From NCBI GenBank assembly GCA_025757845.1, contig CP107211.1:1-64000 (forward strand): a DNA stretch of 64,000 nucleotides. Direction: 5' to 3'. The translations under genes and the position numbers were made by a program. A model generated the notes under the pieces. That model made no database searches. It worked only from the letters and a program-made list of their open reading frames with translations, and had not been told where the DNA came from. Below, piece by piece: positions 35,987 through 46,010 of this stretch (the stretch's first letter is position 1; each line of letters opens with the position of its first letter). The stretch comes from Oscillospiraceae bacterium (GTDB lineage: Bacteria > Bacillota > Clostridia > Oscillospirales > Ruminococcaceae).

Positions 35987-36288
35987 TGCGAATGAAAAGT
36001 TTCTCAATCGCATTCGCAGAACCATAACCGTGGCAAGCAGAGCCTTTGTGCGCACAAAGGCTAAATTCGCACGCAGAATTAAAATTCTGCTGGGTTCATT
36101 CGCTTGTTGGGATGCAATCCCAATCCCTGTAATCATCACAATTCCGTGATGGCTGCGCATTCCTGCGGTGTGCTGAAAGAGCGTTTTGCAAAAACGCGTA
36201 GCCTGCATCCGTCGGATGCAGTTCAAGGGTTTGGGATTTCCCAACAAGCATTTTGCAACGCAAAATGGTCTTTGTATATACGAAGACC
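35987..36288. repeat. Array of about ten short perfect or near-perfect hairpins
   Basis: Within 300 bases lie inverted repeats at 35987-36018, 36041-36062 (22-base perfect palindrome), 36073-36090, 36107-36123, 36135-36150, 36181-36197, 36203-36221, 36231-36244, 36249-36267 and 36267-36288. Stems are mostly 5-11 bp with loops of 0-6 bases, often GCA, AA or TT (the first has a 16-base loop). Most stems differ in sequence; no long frame fits. It fills the gap between hsdM and cassette copy 2. I do not recognise a known RNA family. Confidence 0.8.
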
Positions 36289-36382
36289 CTGCTTGCTACG
36301 GCTATGAACGCCTTTTGAATTGCAAAATGATTTTTTAGTTGTTATACTGGGCTTATCAAAGTTTTTTCGGGAGGACGCCGCA

Positions 36383-37066
36383 GTGACTGCACAGACAATG
36401 CAAATCGGGAACAGACCTTGCCGCATTTACGGCGAAGCCCATGCAGAATACCTACTGCTCCAAATGACCGGTGAACATGAGCTGCAAAGCATGGAAAGCG
36501 AGGTTACCGCTATTGCACAGAGTGCGCACCACTTTCTGTTTGCAGCTATTCCAGTGGAAAGCTGGAACGATGCACTTTCTCCGTGGGAAGCCCCTGCTGT
36601 GTGGGGAACGCAAGGGTTTGGCGGCAATGCTATGGACACCCTGCGCTTTCTGATGGAACAGGTCATCCCCACGCTGAAGCGGCAGTTTCGTCTCCCGGAA
36701 GACATCAAAATCATTCTGGGTGGCTACTCGCTGGCCGGGCTGTTTGCGCTGTGGGCATCCACCCAGACTGATCTGTTCTATGGTGTCGCCGCCGCTTCTC
36801 CCTCTGTTTGGTTTCCGGACTGGATGGAGTTTGAACAGCAGCACCCGATACAGGCACAGCACGTTTATCTGAGCCTTGGCGACAAGGAAGAGCGCACGAA
36901 AAACATCGTCATGGCTACAGTAGGGGATAATATCCGCACCCTGCACAGTCGGCTTACAGAGCGTGGCGCAGACTGCACCCTTGAATGGAACAGCGGCGGG
37001 CATTTCAAAGATGCCGACCTGCGCACGGCGAAAGCCTTTCGGTGGACGATGGAGGAACACACATGA
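36383..37066 (+). CDS. Alpha/beta hydrolase-like esterase, cassette copy 2
   Basis: A 227-residue paralogue of the protein at 18440, with the same GTG start, GGAGG, nucleophile elbow ILGGYSLAGLFAL and late His in NSGGHFKDAD. By eye about four of five residues match copy 1, and the last 200 bases match more closely. It lies inside the element, whereas copy 1 lies outside its left end. It overlaps the DUF188 gene by four bases, as copy 1 does. Confidence 0.75.
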   Translation: MTAQTMQIGNRPCRIYGEAHAEYLLLQMTGEHELQSMESEVTAIAQSAHHFLFAAIPVESWNDALSPWEAPAVWGTQGFGGNAMDTLRFLMEQVIPTLKRQFRLPEDIKIILGGYSLAGLFALWASTQTDLFYGVAAASPSVWFPDWMEFEQQHPIQAQHVYLSLGDKEERTKNIVMATVGDNIRTLHSRLTERGADCTLEWNSGGHFKDADLRTAKAFRWTMEEHT

Positions 37067-37497
37067 CCATTTTGATTGATGCAGACGGCTGCCCAGTTGT
37101 CGATCTGACTTTGCAGATTGCAAAGCAGTTTGTCGTTCCGGTCATCATCCTGTGCGACACCTCTCACCAAATCGAGCGGGAAGGTGCGCAGACGCTGGTG
37201 TTCGATAAAGGTTCTGACAGCGTGGACTTTGCCCTCGTCAACCGGGTAAAACCGGGAAATGTGGTTGTGACGCAGGACTACGGGCTGGCGAGTATGTGCC
37301 TTGCCAAGTGCGCCCGGGTGCTGAACCAGAACGGTTTGGAATACACCGCCGACAACATAGACGCTCTCATGCTGCGGCGTTATGAAAACAAGAAACTCCT
37401 CCGTGCCGGAAAGCATCCCAAGGGGAGCCCAAAGCGGACGAAAGAGCAGGATGAAGCATTTGTCGCCACACTGACAGATATTTTAGCGAGCATCTGA
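37063..37497 (+). CDS. YaiI/YqxD-family (DUF188) protein, cassette copy 2
   Basis: A 144-residue protein with ILIDADGCPVVD, VDFALVNRVKPGN, TQDYGLASM and GKHPKGSPKRT. It differs from copy 1 at about 16 positions, mostly conservative and clustered in the last 15 residues. Translationally coupled to the hydrolase gene. Function of the family is not known. Confidence 0.85.
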   Translation: MTILIDADGCPVVDLTLQIAKQFVVPVIILCDTSHQIEREGAQTLVFDKGSDSVDFALVNRVKPGNVVVTQDYGLASMCLAKCARVLNQNGLEYTADNIDALMLRRYENKKLLRAGKHPKGSPKRTKEQDEAFVATLTDILASI

Positions 37498-37524
37498 TTT
37501 TCTGAATCAAAAATTTGATATTGC

Positions 37525-37561
37525 AACCGCCGCTCACTCTTTCCCGGAGTGAGCGGCGGTT
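37525..37561 (+). terminator. Terminator after cassette copy 2
   Basis: AACCGCCGCTCACT and AGTGAGCGGCGGTT pair around nine bases; the T-run is short (TATTTCTTG). Confidence 0.8.
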
Positions 37562-37583
37562 ATTTCTTGTTCAGCGCATCTTG

Positions 37584-37825
37584 TTTTGTTAATTTTCAAA
37601 ACAGAGGTTGTCAAGCAGCCTTTCTCGATGCCCACCAAGTGAGGGAGTTCTCTCAACTTTCAATGAAGGCAAAAAATCAGCGTCAACACCCCCCATTTTA
37701 GGCCGCTTTTTCTGTTAATAGTAGAAGCGCTTCTTTGAAAGCCGGTCATTTGTGACCTTTTTGTTAATTCTCAAAAAGATGGTTGTCTTTGGGCTGTTTT
37801 CGTCGGCTACCAAGTAGAAGGATGT
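37584..37825. repeat. Imperfect direct repeats upstream of the excisionase gene
   Basis: A block beginning TTTTGTTAATTTTCAAAA at 37584 recurs at 37759 (TTTTGTTAATTCTCAAAA), and ACCAAGT follows about 50 bases later in both; the offset is 175 bases. These may be recombinase or regulator binding sites. The rest of 37562-38194 shows no gene I can support; a frame at 37872-38198 with a WLKCQWCG motif lacks a ribosome binding site. Confidence 0.5.
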
Positions 37826-38194
37826 TTTTCGTCCATCAAAGTCCAGAAATCTTCCATACGTTCCTTGACAAGTGAATAGTTCAATCGTCCGGTACTTCAC
37901 AAAAGGTACTTCTGTAACTCGCAGCCCGGTCATAACGAAGACGGGGTGGCTGAAATGCCAATGGTGCGGTGCAAGCCCGCCGCCGGACGACTCCCCACTC
38001 CTAGGGAAGTCGAGAACCAATATGGGAGACCTTAACTTATTAACGCAGACGGGTTTGAACTTATCTGCGATGGGGGAGTTGGAACTACTGCCAGCTCTCT
38101 TTACATTGCCACCTGACCGCAGCTTTGCTGCAAAGGATATAACCGCAGGTAACACACTTTTTGACCTTAGACTACTTATGCTGAAGGAGTGCCT

Positions 38195-38470
38195 ATGAAG
38201 TTTAACGATGCCTATTCCCAGATGTTTCCTGGTTACCCCGATGCCGTCAGCCTTCAGCAGGCTGCGGAGATGCTCAACCTGAACCGCCACACGGTAGGGG
38301 AACTGATCCGTTCCCGCCGCCTGTTTGCGCTGCGGATCGGGCGCACTTACCGCATCCCGAAGCTGAGTGTGATCGAGTTCCTGCTCACCGGACAGAGCAC
38401 CTTCCCGGCTGGAAATCCGCCGCTGGATGTGGTATGCTGTGATTGCAGCAACGGACAGCACGCCTGTTAA
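38195..38470 (+). CDS. xis: Excisionase-like HTH protein
   Basis: A 91-residue protein with a winged-helix of the excisionase/MerR-like type: AVSLQQAAEMLNLNRHTVGEL, then RSRRLFALRIGRTYRIPKL. A Cys-rich end (VVCCDCSNGQHAC) is unusual for Xis. AAGGAG lies five bases before the ATG. It is 18 bases upstream of the integrase gene, the usual excision module order on Tn916-like elements. Confidence 0.85.
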   Translation: MKFNDAYSQMFPGYPDAVSLQQAAEMLNLNRHTVGELIRSRRLFALRIGRTYRIPKLSVIEFLLTGQSTFPAGNPPLDVVCCDCSNGQHAC

Positions 38471-38488
38471 ACCACAAGGAGGTTTATG

Positions 38489-39736
38489 ATGAAAACAACA
38501 GGGTCTGTCCAAGAGAAAAATGGACGTTTCTATTTCGTACTCAACCTTTACGATGCCAATGGCAAACGGAAGATCAAGTGGATCTCCACCGGTCTGACCG
38601 TGCGCGGCAACAAGCGCAAGGCCGAGGCCATGCTCCACGAAGTCCTGCTCCGCTATGACGAAACGGGCGAACTGCCCACAGGCCGGGGCGGTGCTTACGA
38701 GAAAGTAGACGCCCGGACGGCCAAGCCCATCCCTGCGCCGGTCAGAACGGCCAGCAAGTCGGAGATGCTGTTTCTGGATTATCTCAACGAGTGGGTGCAA
38801 GTCCATAAAGCATCCATCCAGCCTGCAACCTTTATCAGCTACAATCGGATGATCACCGGGCGCATCACGCAATACTTCAAACCGCTGAGCCTAAAGCTCT
38901 GCGAGGTCACGCCGCAGGTACTGGACGAGTTTCAGGAGAAGATCCTGCTGGATGGCTGCACCACCAACACCGTTATCCACTACCACGCCATCTTCGGCAA
39001 GGCGTTCAAGGATGCTGTGCGCAAAGATTATCTGGAAGTCAACCCGATGCTGAAAGTTGACCGCCCGAAGAAGAACAGCTTCCGGCCCAACTTCTACTCC
39101 AAGGATGAAGTCCAGCAGCTGCTGGAAGTATCGCAGGATGACCCCCTGCACCTGTGCATCCTCATTACGGCCTACTACGGTCTGCGCCGCAGCGAGGTAC
39201 TGGGGTTGAAGTGGTCGTCTATCGACTTTGAGCGCAAGTCCATCACCATCAATCACAAGGTGACGGAACAGTTGGTGAACGGCAAGTACGTTCCTGTGGT
39301 CAGCGATGTGATGAAGAACAAGACCAGTTGCCGTACCCTGCCGCTGATTCCGGCTGTGGAAGAAGAACTTCTGAAGCAGAAGGAAAAGCAGCAGCTTTAC
39401 CGCAAGCTGTTCAAGAAGAGTTACAGCATTGAGTATCTGGATTTCGTCTGCACCGATCAGGAAGGCAAGCTGATCCGCCCGAACTTCGTGACGGAGCATT
39501 TCGACTGGCTGTTGACCAAGTACGGGCTGAAGCACATCCGCTTCCACGACCTGCGCCACAGCTGTGCCAGCCTGATGGTGATGAACGGCGTATCTATGAA
39601 GCAGGTTCAGGAATGGCTGGGGCACAGCACCTTTTCTACCACCGCTGACATCTACGCACATCTCGATTACAAAAGCAAACAGGGGTCTGCTGGGGTCATT
39701 GCGAACCTTTTGGGAGAATCCAAACTCCCCAAATAA
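38489..39736 (+). CDS. int: Tyrosine integrase of the element (Tn916 Int-like)
   Basis: A 415-residue integrase. It has an N-terminal arm-binding-like domain (GRFYFVLNLYDANGKRK), a SAM-like core domain (LDYLNEWVQVHKASIQPATF), and catalytic residues in YYGLRRSEVLGL (Arg), HDLRHSCAS (His-x-x-Arg), LGHSTFSTTADIYAHL (His and Tyr). Two ATGs are adjacent; the second (38489) is six bases from AAGGAGG and is preferred. It lies at the right end of the element beside the att core, convergent with the intact tRNA-Ser. Confidence 0.93.
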   Translation: MKTTGSVQEKNGRFYFVLNLYDANGKRKIKWISTGLTVRGNKRKAEAMLHEVLLRYDETGELPTGRGGAYEKVDARTAKPIPAPVRTASKSEMLFLDYLNEWVQVHKASIQPATFISYNRMITGRITQYFKPLSLKLCEVTPQVLDEFQEKILLDGCTTNTVIHYHAIFGKAFKDAVRKDYLEVNPMLKVDRPKKNSFRPNFYSKDEVQQLLEVSQDDPLHLCILITAYYGLRRSEVLGLKWSSIDFERKSITINHKVTEQLVNGKYVPVVSDVMKNKTSCRTLPLIPAVEEELLKQKEKQQLYRKLFKKSYSIEYLDFVCTDQEGKLIRPNFVTEHFDWLLTKYGLKHIRFHDLRHSCASLMVMNGVSMKQVQEWLGHSTFSTTADIYAHLDYKSKQGSAGVIANLLGESKLPK

Positions 39737-39803
39737 TTATGGATTTATCGTTCATGTATAAAGCATACTGTGATGAGGAAAAAGCGGTCTTTCTCTGCTT
39801 GAT

Positions 39804-39843
39804 TCAAAAGAAAAAGTCGCAGATTCGTTTGAATCTGCGACTT
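39804..39843 (-). terminator. Terminator of the element-borne tRNA-Ser gene
   Basis: On the minus strand AAGTCGCAGATTC and GAATCTGCGACTT pair around AAAC and are followed by TTTTTCTTTTG, one base after the tRNA CCA end. Confidence 0.9.
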
Positions 39844-39844
39844 C

Positions 39845-39935
39845 TGGCGGAGATGGTGGGATTCGAACCCACGTGCCCGATTAAGGACAAAACGATTTCG
39901 AGTCGTTCTCGTTACGACCGCTTCGATACATCTCC
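39845..39935 (-). tRNA. Intact tRNA-Ser(CGA) carried by the element
   Basis: A complete class II tRNA of 91 bases with encoded CCA. Acceptor GGAGATG pairs with CATCTCC; anticodon stem AACGA/TCGTT holds loop CTCGAAA, anticodon CGA, reading UCG; the long variable arm and T arm GTGGG-TTCGAAT-CCCAC are normal. It differs widely from the split host tRNA-Ser(CGA), so it is not a recombination product of it. It also contains the 11-base att core at 39894-39904. Confidence 0.95.
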
Positions 39936-40004
39936 AAGTATATTTTCATGGCGAATTTACGATTTGTATATCGCAAATCGACCTTGAAACTTGGAACAGT
40001 TGCT

Positions 40005-40022
40005 GTTAGAATATTGTTAGAA
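40005..40022. other. Candidate right integrase arm sites
   Basis: Two GTTAGAA copies, 11 bases apart start to start, about 100 bases inside the right core, matching those at the left end. Confidence 0.4.
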
Positions 40023-40116
40023 AACGCATCGTTCAGACAGGCTTTGAAGCCTGTAAGGACATCAAAATTGACGTTCTCCCGTGTGATATGGAGACATTCA
40101 GCGAAGCATCCACTTG

Positions 40117-40157
40117 GATTTCGAGTCACGCCTCTTCGACCACTTGAGTACTACTCC
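40117..40157 (-). pseudogene. 5' half of the split host tRNA-Ser(CGA) gene
   Basis: On the minus strand it has acceptor GGAGTAG, TA, D arm CTC...GAG, anticodon stem strand CGTGA and loop CTCGAAA, ending in the att core at 40117-40127. GGAGTAG pairs with the CTACTCC of the 3' half at 19807. Rejoined at the core the tRNA folds properly except for one T-T mismatch (positions 29-41) in the anticodon stem. Confidence 0.9.
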
Positions 40158-40244
40158 ACGTTATGTTTTTGTCGGATATTCCGGACTATGCAGGGGCCTT
40201 GTCCTGCCTTGGGAGGCAGCCCCGGTCCAGAATAAACCTTATAT

Positions 40245-40273
40245 AGTATAGCAAAAAAGTCTCCTTCCGTCAA
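40245..40273 (-). promoter_or_regulatory. Host tRNA-Ser promoter, now reading into the element
   Basis: TTGACG, 17 bases, TATACT on the minus strand with TGC before the -10. It lies about 90 bases upstream of the split tRNA 5' half, and transcription from it would continue through the core into the intact tRNA-Ser at 39935-39845 and stop at 39804. Confidence 0.8.
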
Positions 40274-40292
40274 CACTTTTCTCCCCGATGCC

Positions 40293-40325
40293 GGGCCCGG
40301 TCTGCAGCGCAGGCCGGGCCTTTTT
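40293..40325 (+). terminator. Terminator-like hairpin upstream of the MATE gene
   Basis: GCCCGGTCTGC and GCAGGCCGGGC pair, followed by CTTTTTG. No + strand gene lies just before it. Confidence 0.6.
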
Positions 40326-40391
40326 GATGGTATTTTTTGCGAGGTGCAGAGGTTTTTGCAAAAAAGGGCTGGCTTTTTTACGGTTTTCGAG

Positions 40392-40422
40392 TATAATATA
40401 GGGGATATAGTTCAAATTTGAA
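40392..40422 (+). promoter_or_regulatory. -10 element and palindromic operator of the MATE gene
   Basis: TATAAT at 40392-40397 and the perfect 12-base palindrome TTCAAATTTGAA at 40411-40422, where transcription would start. A repressor of the MarR or TetR kind could bind it; none is encoded next door. The -35 is weak. Confidence 0.6.
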
Positions 40423-40442
40423 GCAAAAGGAGTTTTTGTTCC

Positions 40443-41810
40443 ATGGCACAGGCAAAACAGGACATGGGGTCCGGCAGCGTGAAAAAGCTGATGCTGCAGC
40501 TGATGATCCCTGCCGTGGTGGCGCAGGTGGTGAACCTGCTGTACAACATCGTAGACCGCATTTACATCGGGCACATTGAGGGCATCGGCGCAGCCGCGCT
40601 CACCGGCGTGGGACTGTTCACCCCCATCCTCATGCTGCTGAACGCATTCGCCATGCTGGTGGGCGCGGGTGGTGCACCGCGCACCGCCATCGCACTGGGG
40701 CAGGGGGACCGGCAGCAGGCCGAAAAGATCATCTCCAACAGCTTTACGGTGCTGATGCTCTTTGCAGTGGTGCTGACCATCGGCTTTTATGCGGGTGCGC
40801 CCGCGCTGCTGCGGCTGTTCGGTGCCAGCGACGCCACCCTGCCGTATGCGTTGAGCTACAGCCGCATCTACATTCTCGGCTCGGTGTTCGTGCTGCTGGT
40901 GCTGGGCATGAATCCCTTCATCACCACCCAAGGCTTTGCCAAGACCAGCATGCTCACCACCGTGATCGGTGCCGTGATCAACATCATTCTGGACCCCATC
41001 CTCATCTTCGGGTTTGGGCTGGGCGTGCAGGGCGCAGCCATTGCCACGGTGCTCAGTCAGGCCGTGGGCGCGGCGTGGATCCTGCGGTTCCTCACCGGCA
41101 AAAAGACAATCCTGCGCCTGCGCAAGGACTATCTGCGCCCGGAAAAGCAGGTCATCCTGCCGGTGCTGGCACTGGGCATCTCCACCTTTGTGATGCTTTC
41201 CACCGAGAGTCTGCTCTCCATCAGCTTCAGCTCCAGTCTGGCCCGCTACGGCGGCGACGTGGCTGTGGGTGCCATGACCGTGATCACCAGCGCCTCCCAG
41301 CTGTGCACACTGCCCATCCAGGGCGTGTGTCAGGGCGGCCAGCCGGTGATGAGCTTCAACTTCGGGGCCGGCAAAAAGTCCCGCGTAAAGGAGGCGTTCC
41401 GGTTCCAGCTGACCCTGTGCGGCGCATACACCTGCCTGTTCTGGCTGGCCATGATGCTGGTGCCCGGGGCCGTGGCAGGCATCTTCACCTCCGATTCCGC
41501 ACTCATTTCCTACACCACCTGGGCCATGCGCATTTACATGGCCGGCATTTTTGCCATGGGCTTCCAGATCGCCTGCCAGCAGAGCTTTATGGCACTGGGG
41601 CAGGCGAAGGTCAGCCTGCTGCTGGCCTGCCTGCGCAAGATCATCCTGCTGATCCCGCTCATCTTCATTCTGCCCCACGTCGTGTCCGACCCGGTGTTCG
41701 GCGTGTTTCTGGCGGAGCCGGTCAGCGACATTCTGGCGGCCACCATTACTACCATCACCTTCTTTGCCCGGTTCGATAAAATTCTGGATCAGGGTGCGGC
41801 AAGGGTGTAA
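40443..41810 (+). CDS. MATE-family multidrug/sodium efflux transporter
   Basis: A 455-residue protein with 12 membrane segments. LYNIVDRIYIGHIEG about residue 32-46, GAVINIILDPILIFGFG and QPVMSFNFGAGKKSRVKEAF are standard MATE (MatE) blocks, repeated across the two halves. It exports cationic compounds in exchange for Na+ or H+. AAAAGGAG precedes the ATG; expression may be held by the palindrome at 40411. It is monocistronic with a perfect terminator after it. Confidence 0.92.
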   Translation: MAQAKQDMGSGSVKKLMLQLMIPAVVAQVVNLLYNIVDRIYIGHIEGIGAAALTGVGLFTPILMLLNAFAMLVGAGGAPRTAIALGQGDRQQAEKIISNSFTVLMLFAVVLTIGFYAGAPALLRLFGASDATLPYALSYSRIYILGSVFVLLVLGMNPFITTQGFAKTSMLTTVIGAVINIILDPILIFGFGLGVQGAAIATVLSQAVGAAWILRFLTGKKTILRLRKDYLRPEKQVILPVLALGISTFVMLSTESLLSISFSSSLARYGGDVAVGAMTVITSASQLCTLPIQGVCQGGQPVMSFNFGAGKKSRVKEAFRFQLTLCGAYTCLFWLAMMLVPGAVAGIFTSDSALISYTTWAMRIYMAGIFAMGFQIACQQSFMALGQAKVSLLLACLRKIILLIPLIFILPHVVSDPVFGVFLAEPVSDILAATITTITFFARFDKILDQGAARV

Positions 41811-41819
41811 ACCACAGAC

Positions 41820-41860
41820 AAAACGAGGGTCTCTGCCAACGGCAGAGACCCTCGTTTTTT
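41820..41860. terminator. Bidirectional terminator between MATE and bgl genes
   Basis: An 18-base perfect stem, AAAACGAGGGTCTCTGCC and its complement, around AAC, with T-run. Confidence 0.93.
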
Positions 41861-41875
41861 GTTGCTCCGGCAGCT

Positions 41876-44732
<2,857 letters not shown>

Positions 44733-44931
44733 GGTTGTTCTCCTCCCTGTTTTTGCAAACAGTTCCTATGGGTTTTCTTCTATCACAAACCCGTCCGGGG
44801 CGCGCTCCCGGGCGGTTCTGTTTCAATAAAAAAACCCAGCGCACCACAAAACACGCACACAGCCCCTGCAGGGCATATCGGTGCATTTTCTGCGGCACTC
44901 TGGGGTAAAGCCCTCCAAAGGCGTTCTGCCT
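44733..44931 (-). other. Gap between bglG and bglF with hairpins
   Basis: On the minus strand a CCGCCCGGG...CCCGGACGG hairpin and a GGGTTTTTTTATT tract suggest a second attenuator between the antiterminator and permease genes. I could not find a clear second RAT site. Confidence 0.4.
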
Positions 44932-45762
44932 TTATCGGTCACAATCCTCACGAGCACACAAACGATTGATGTGTAGGATCAGATATAAAATTTCCTCTTC
45001 GGAAAGGTGCTTTTGCAGCTTCTGGTCGATCAGGGCCGCCACCTTTACTGCGCAGGAATAGATGTCAGGGTACTCTTTTTTCATAGATTCAAAGAGCTCC
45101 CGGTTCTGGCTGTCGATCATCGTGTCATCCAGCGTGCGCTTCATCATGTAGTGCATGTGGGTCACGAAGCGATAATAGTTGAAGCTGTCCCGGTCCACCG
45201 TGATGTGCAGTTCCTGCTCCACGATGTCCGTGGCCTGCTCGATGATGGCACCATAGTCGATATTTGGTACCGTCTCTGCCTGCGCCCTGTAATTGACAAA
45301 ATGCAGGGCGATGGCTGCAGCTTCTTCCCGTGGGAGGGTGACCCCCAGACGGTTTTTCAGGATATCCAGCGCCTGTTTTCCGATTTCGGATTCGTTGGGG
45401 TAAAGCTGCCGCACCTCATAGAACAGCGGCAGCTGGATGTTGATGTTTTTCTGGTATCGCTGGATGGCAAAATCAATGTGGTCTGCCAGGGTGAACATCA
45501 CATTCTCACGGAACTGGTTGTCCATTTTTTCATTGGCCAGATCCACGATCTCGGCCGCCGCTTCCAGCACATCTTCCGGGATGCGGTTGAGCACTGCCAG
45601 CTGTTCTTCGTCCACATCATAAAAGGTGCGGTCGATCTTGGAGAGCGGCACATCGTAGGGCGGCTTTGTGAAGCCGATGCCCTTGCCGAACGCCACCACC
45701 TCATTGTTGCGGCTGTCCAGACACAGGGAGATGTTATTGTTGATGTTCTTGATGACCTTCAT
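44932..45762 (-). CDS. bglG: BglG/LicT-family transcription antiterminator
   Basis: A 276-residue protein. RNA-binding CAT domain (residues 1-55, KNINNNISLCLDSRNNEVVAFGKGIGF is the family start), PRD1 (about 65-170; His in LADHIDFAIQR and ALHFVNYRA) and PRD2 (about 172-276; His in VTHMHYMMKR and LILHINRLC). Phosphorylation of these His by PTS proteins sets its activity. It binds the RAT site at 45828 in its own leader. The ATG at 45762 has GGAGG ten bases upstream; a longer frame to 45999 passes through the leader and is rejected. Confidence 0.93.
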   Translation of the reverse strand: MKVIKNINNNISLCLDSRNNEVVAFGKGIGFTKPPYDVPLSKIDRTFYDVDEEQLAVLNRIPEDVLEAAAEIVDLANEKMDNQFRENVMFTLADHIDFAIQRYQKNINIQLPLFYEVRQLYPNESEIGKQALDILKNRLGVTLPREEAAAIALHFVNYRAQAETVPNIDYGAIIEQATDIVEQELHITVDRDSFNYYRFVTHMHYMMKRTLDDTMIDSQNRELFESMKKEYPDIYSCAVKVAALIDQKLQKHLSEEEILYLILHINRLCAREDCDR

Positions 45763-45788
45763 CTGCCTGAGTCCTCCATTTCCGCAAC

Positions 45789-45858
45789 AATAAAAAAACC
45801 GAAAGTTCACCCCTATCTGCAACGGATAAGGGAAAGCCTCCGGAGAGTAACAAACCTT
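45789..45858 (-). promoter_or_regulatory. RAT antiterminator site and overlapping leader terminator of the bgl operon
   Basis: On the minus strand 45858-45828 reads GGTTTGTTACTCTCCGGAGG, close to the LicT/BglG RAT consensus GGATTGTTACTG...GCAGGC. It overlaps a hairpin (CCCTTATC...GATAGGGG with flanking CCGGAGG/TTTCGG pairing) that ends in GGTTTTTTTATT. Confidence 0.85.
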
Positions 45859-45876
45859 ACATGATTGACCGTGGAC

Positions 45877-45906
45877 AGTATAGCAAATTTTACCGGTTTC
45901 CGTCAA
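45877..45906 (-). promoter_or_regulatory. Promoter of the bgl operon
   Basis: TTGACG, 18 bases, TATACT on the minus strand, with TGC before the -10. Confidence 0.8.
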
Positions 45907-45962
45907 GCAGCAAAGCGCACAAGAATTTTCTTCTCTTTTCAGACAGGTTGCGCAATCTTTGA

Positions 45963-46000
45963 AAAACAAAAAGGCGCATCTGCTCTGCGGCAGATGCACC
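45963..46000 (-). terminator. Terminator of the arginine operon
   Basis: On the minus strand GGTGCATCTGC and GCAGATGCGCC pair and are followed by TTTTTGTTTTT, ten bases after the argF stop. Confidence 0.9.
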
Positions 46001-46010
46001 CTTGCAGATC

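Larger units (their letters stand above)
19857..40127. mobile_element. Integrated genetic element with defence cargo, inserted in tRNA-Ser(CGA)
   Basis: Bounded by the 11-base direct repeat GATTTCGAGTC at 19857-19867 and 40117-40127, each ending one half of the same tRNA-Ser gene. It carries a rep-like HTH protein, TnpV, a lone AAA ATPase, a three-gene HEPN/ATPase system, a type I restriction-modification locus with its own recombinase, a hydrolase/DUF188 cassette, and at the right end an excisionase, tyrosine integrase and an intact tRNA-Ser(CGA). No relaxase, coupling protein or mating-pair genes are seen, so it is a non-conjugative island or satellite rather than a complete ICE. Confidence 0.88.

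Noticed and set aside
35987..36288. CRISPR array
   Set aside because: Hairpin stems differ from one another, spacing is irregular, and no cas gene is near.
19807..40157. Conjugative element (ICE)
   Set aside because: No relaxase, coupling ATPase or VirB4-like gene is present; only rep-like and TnpV proteins remain.
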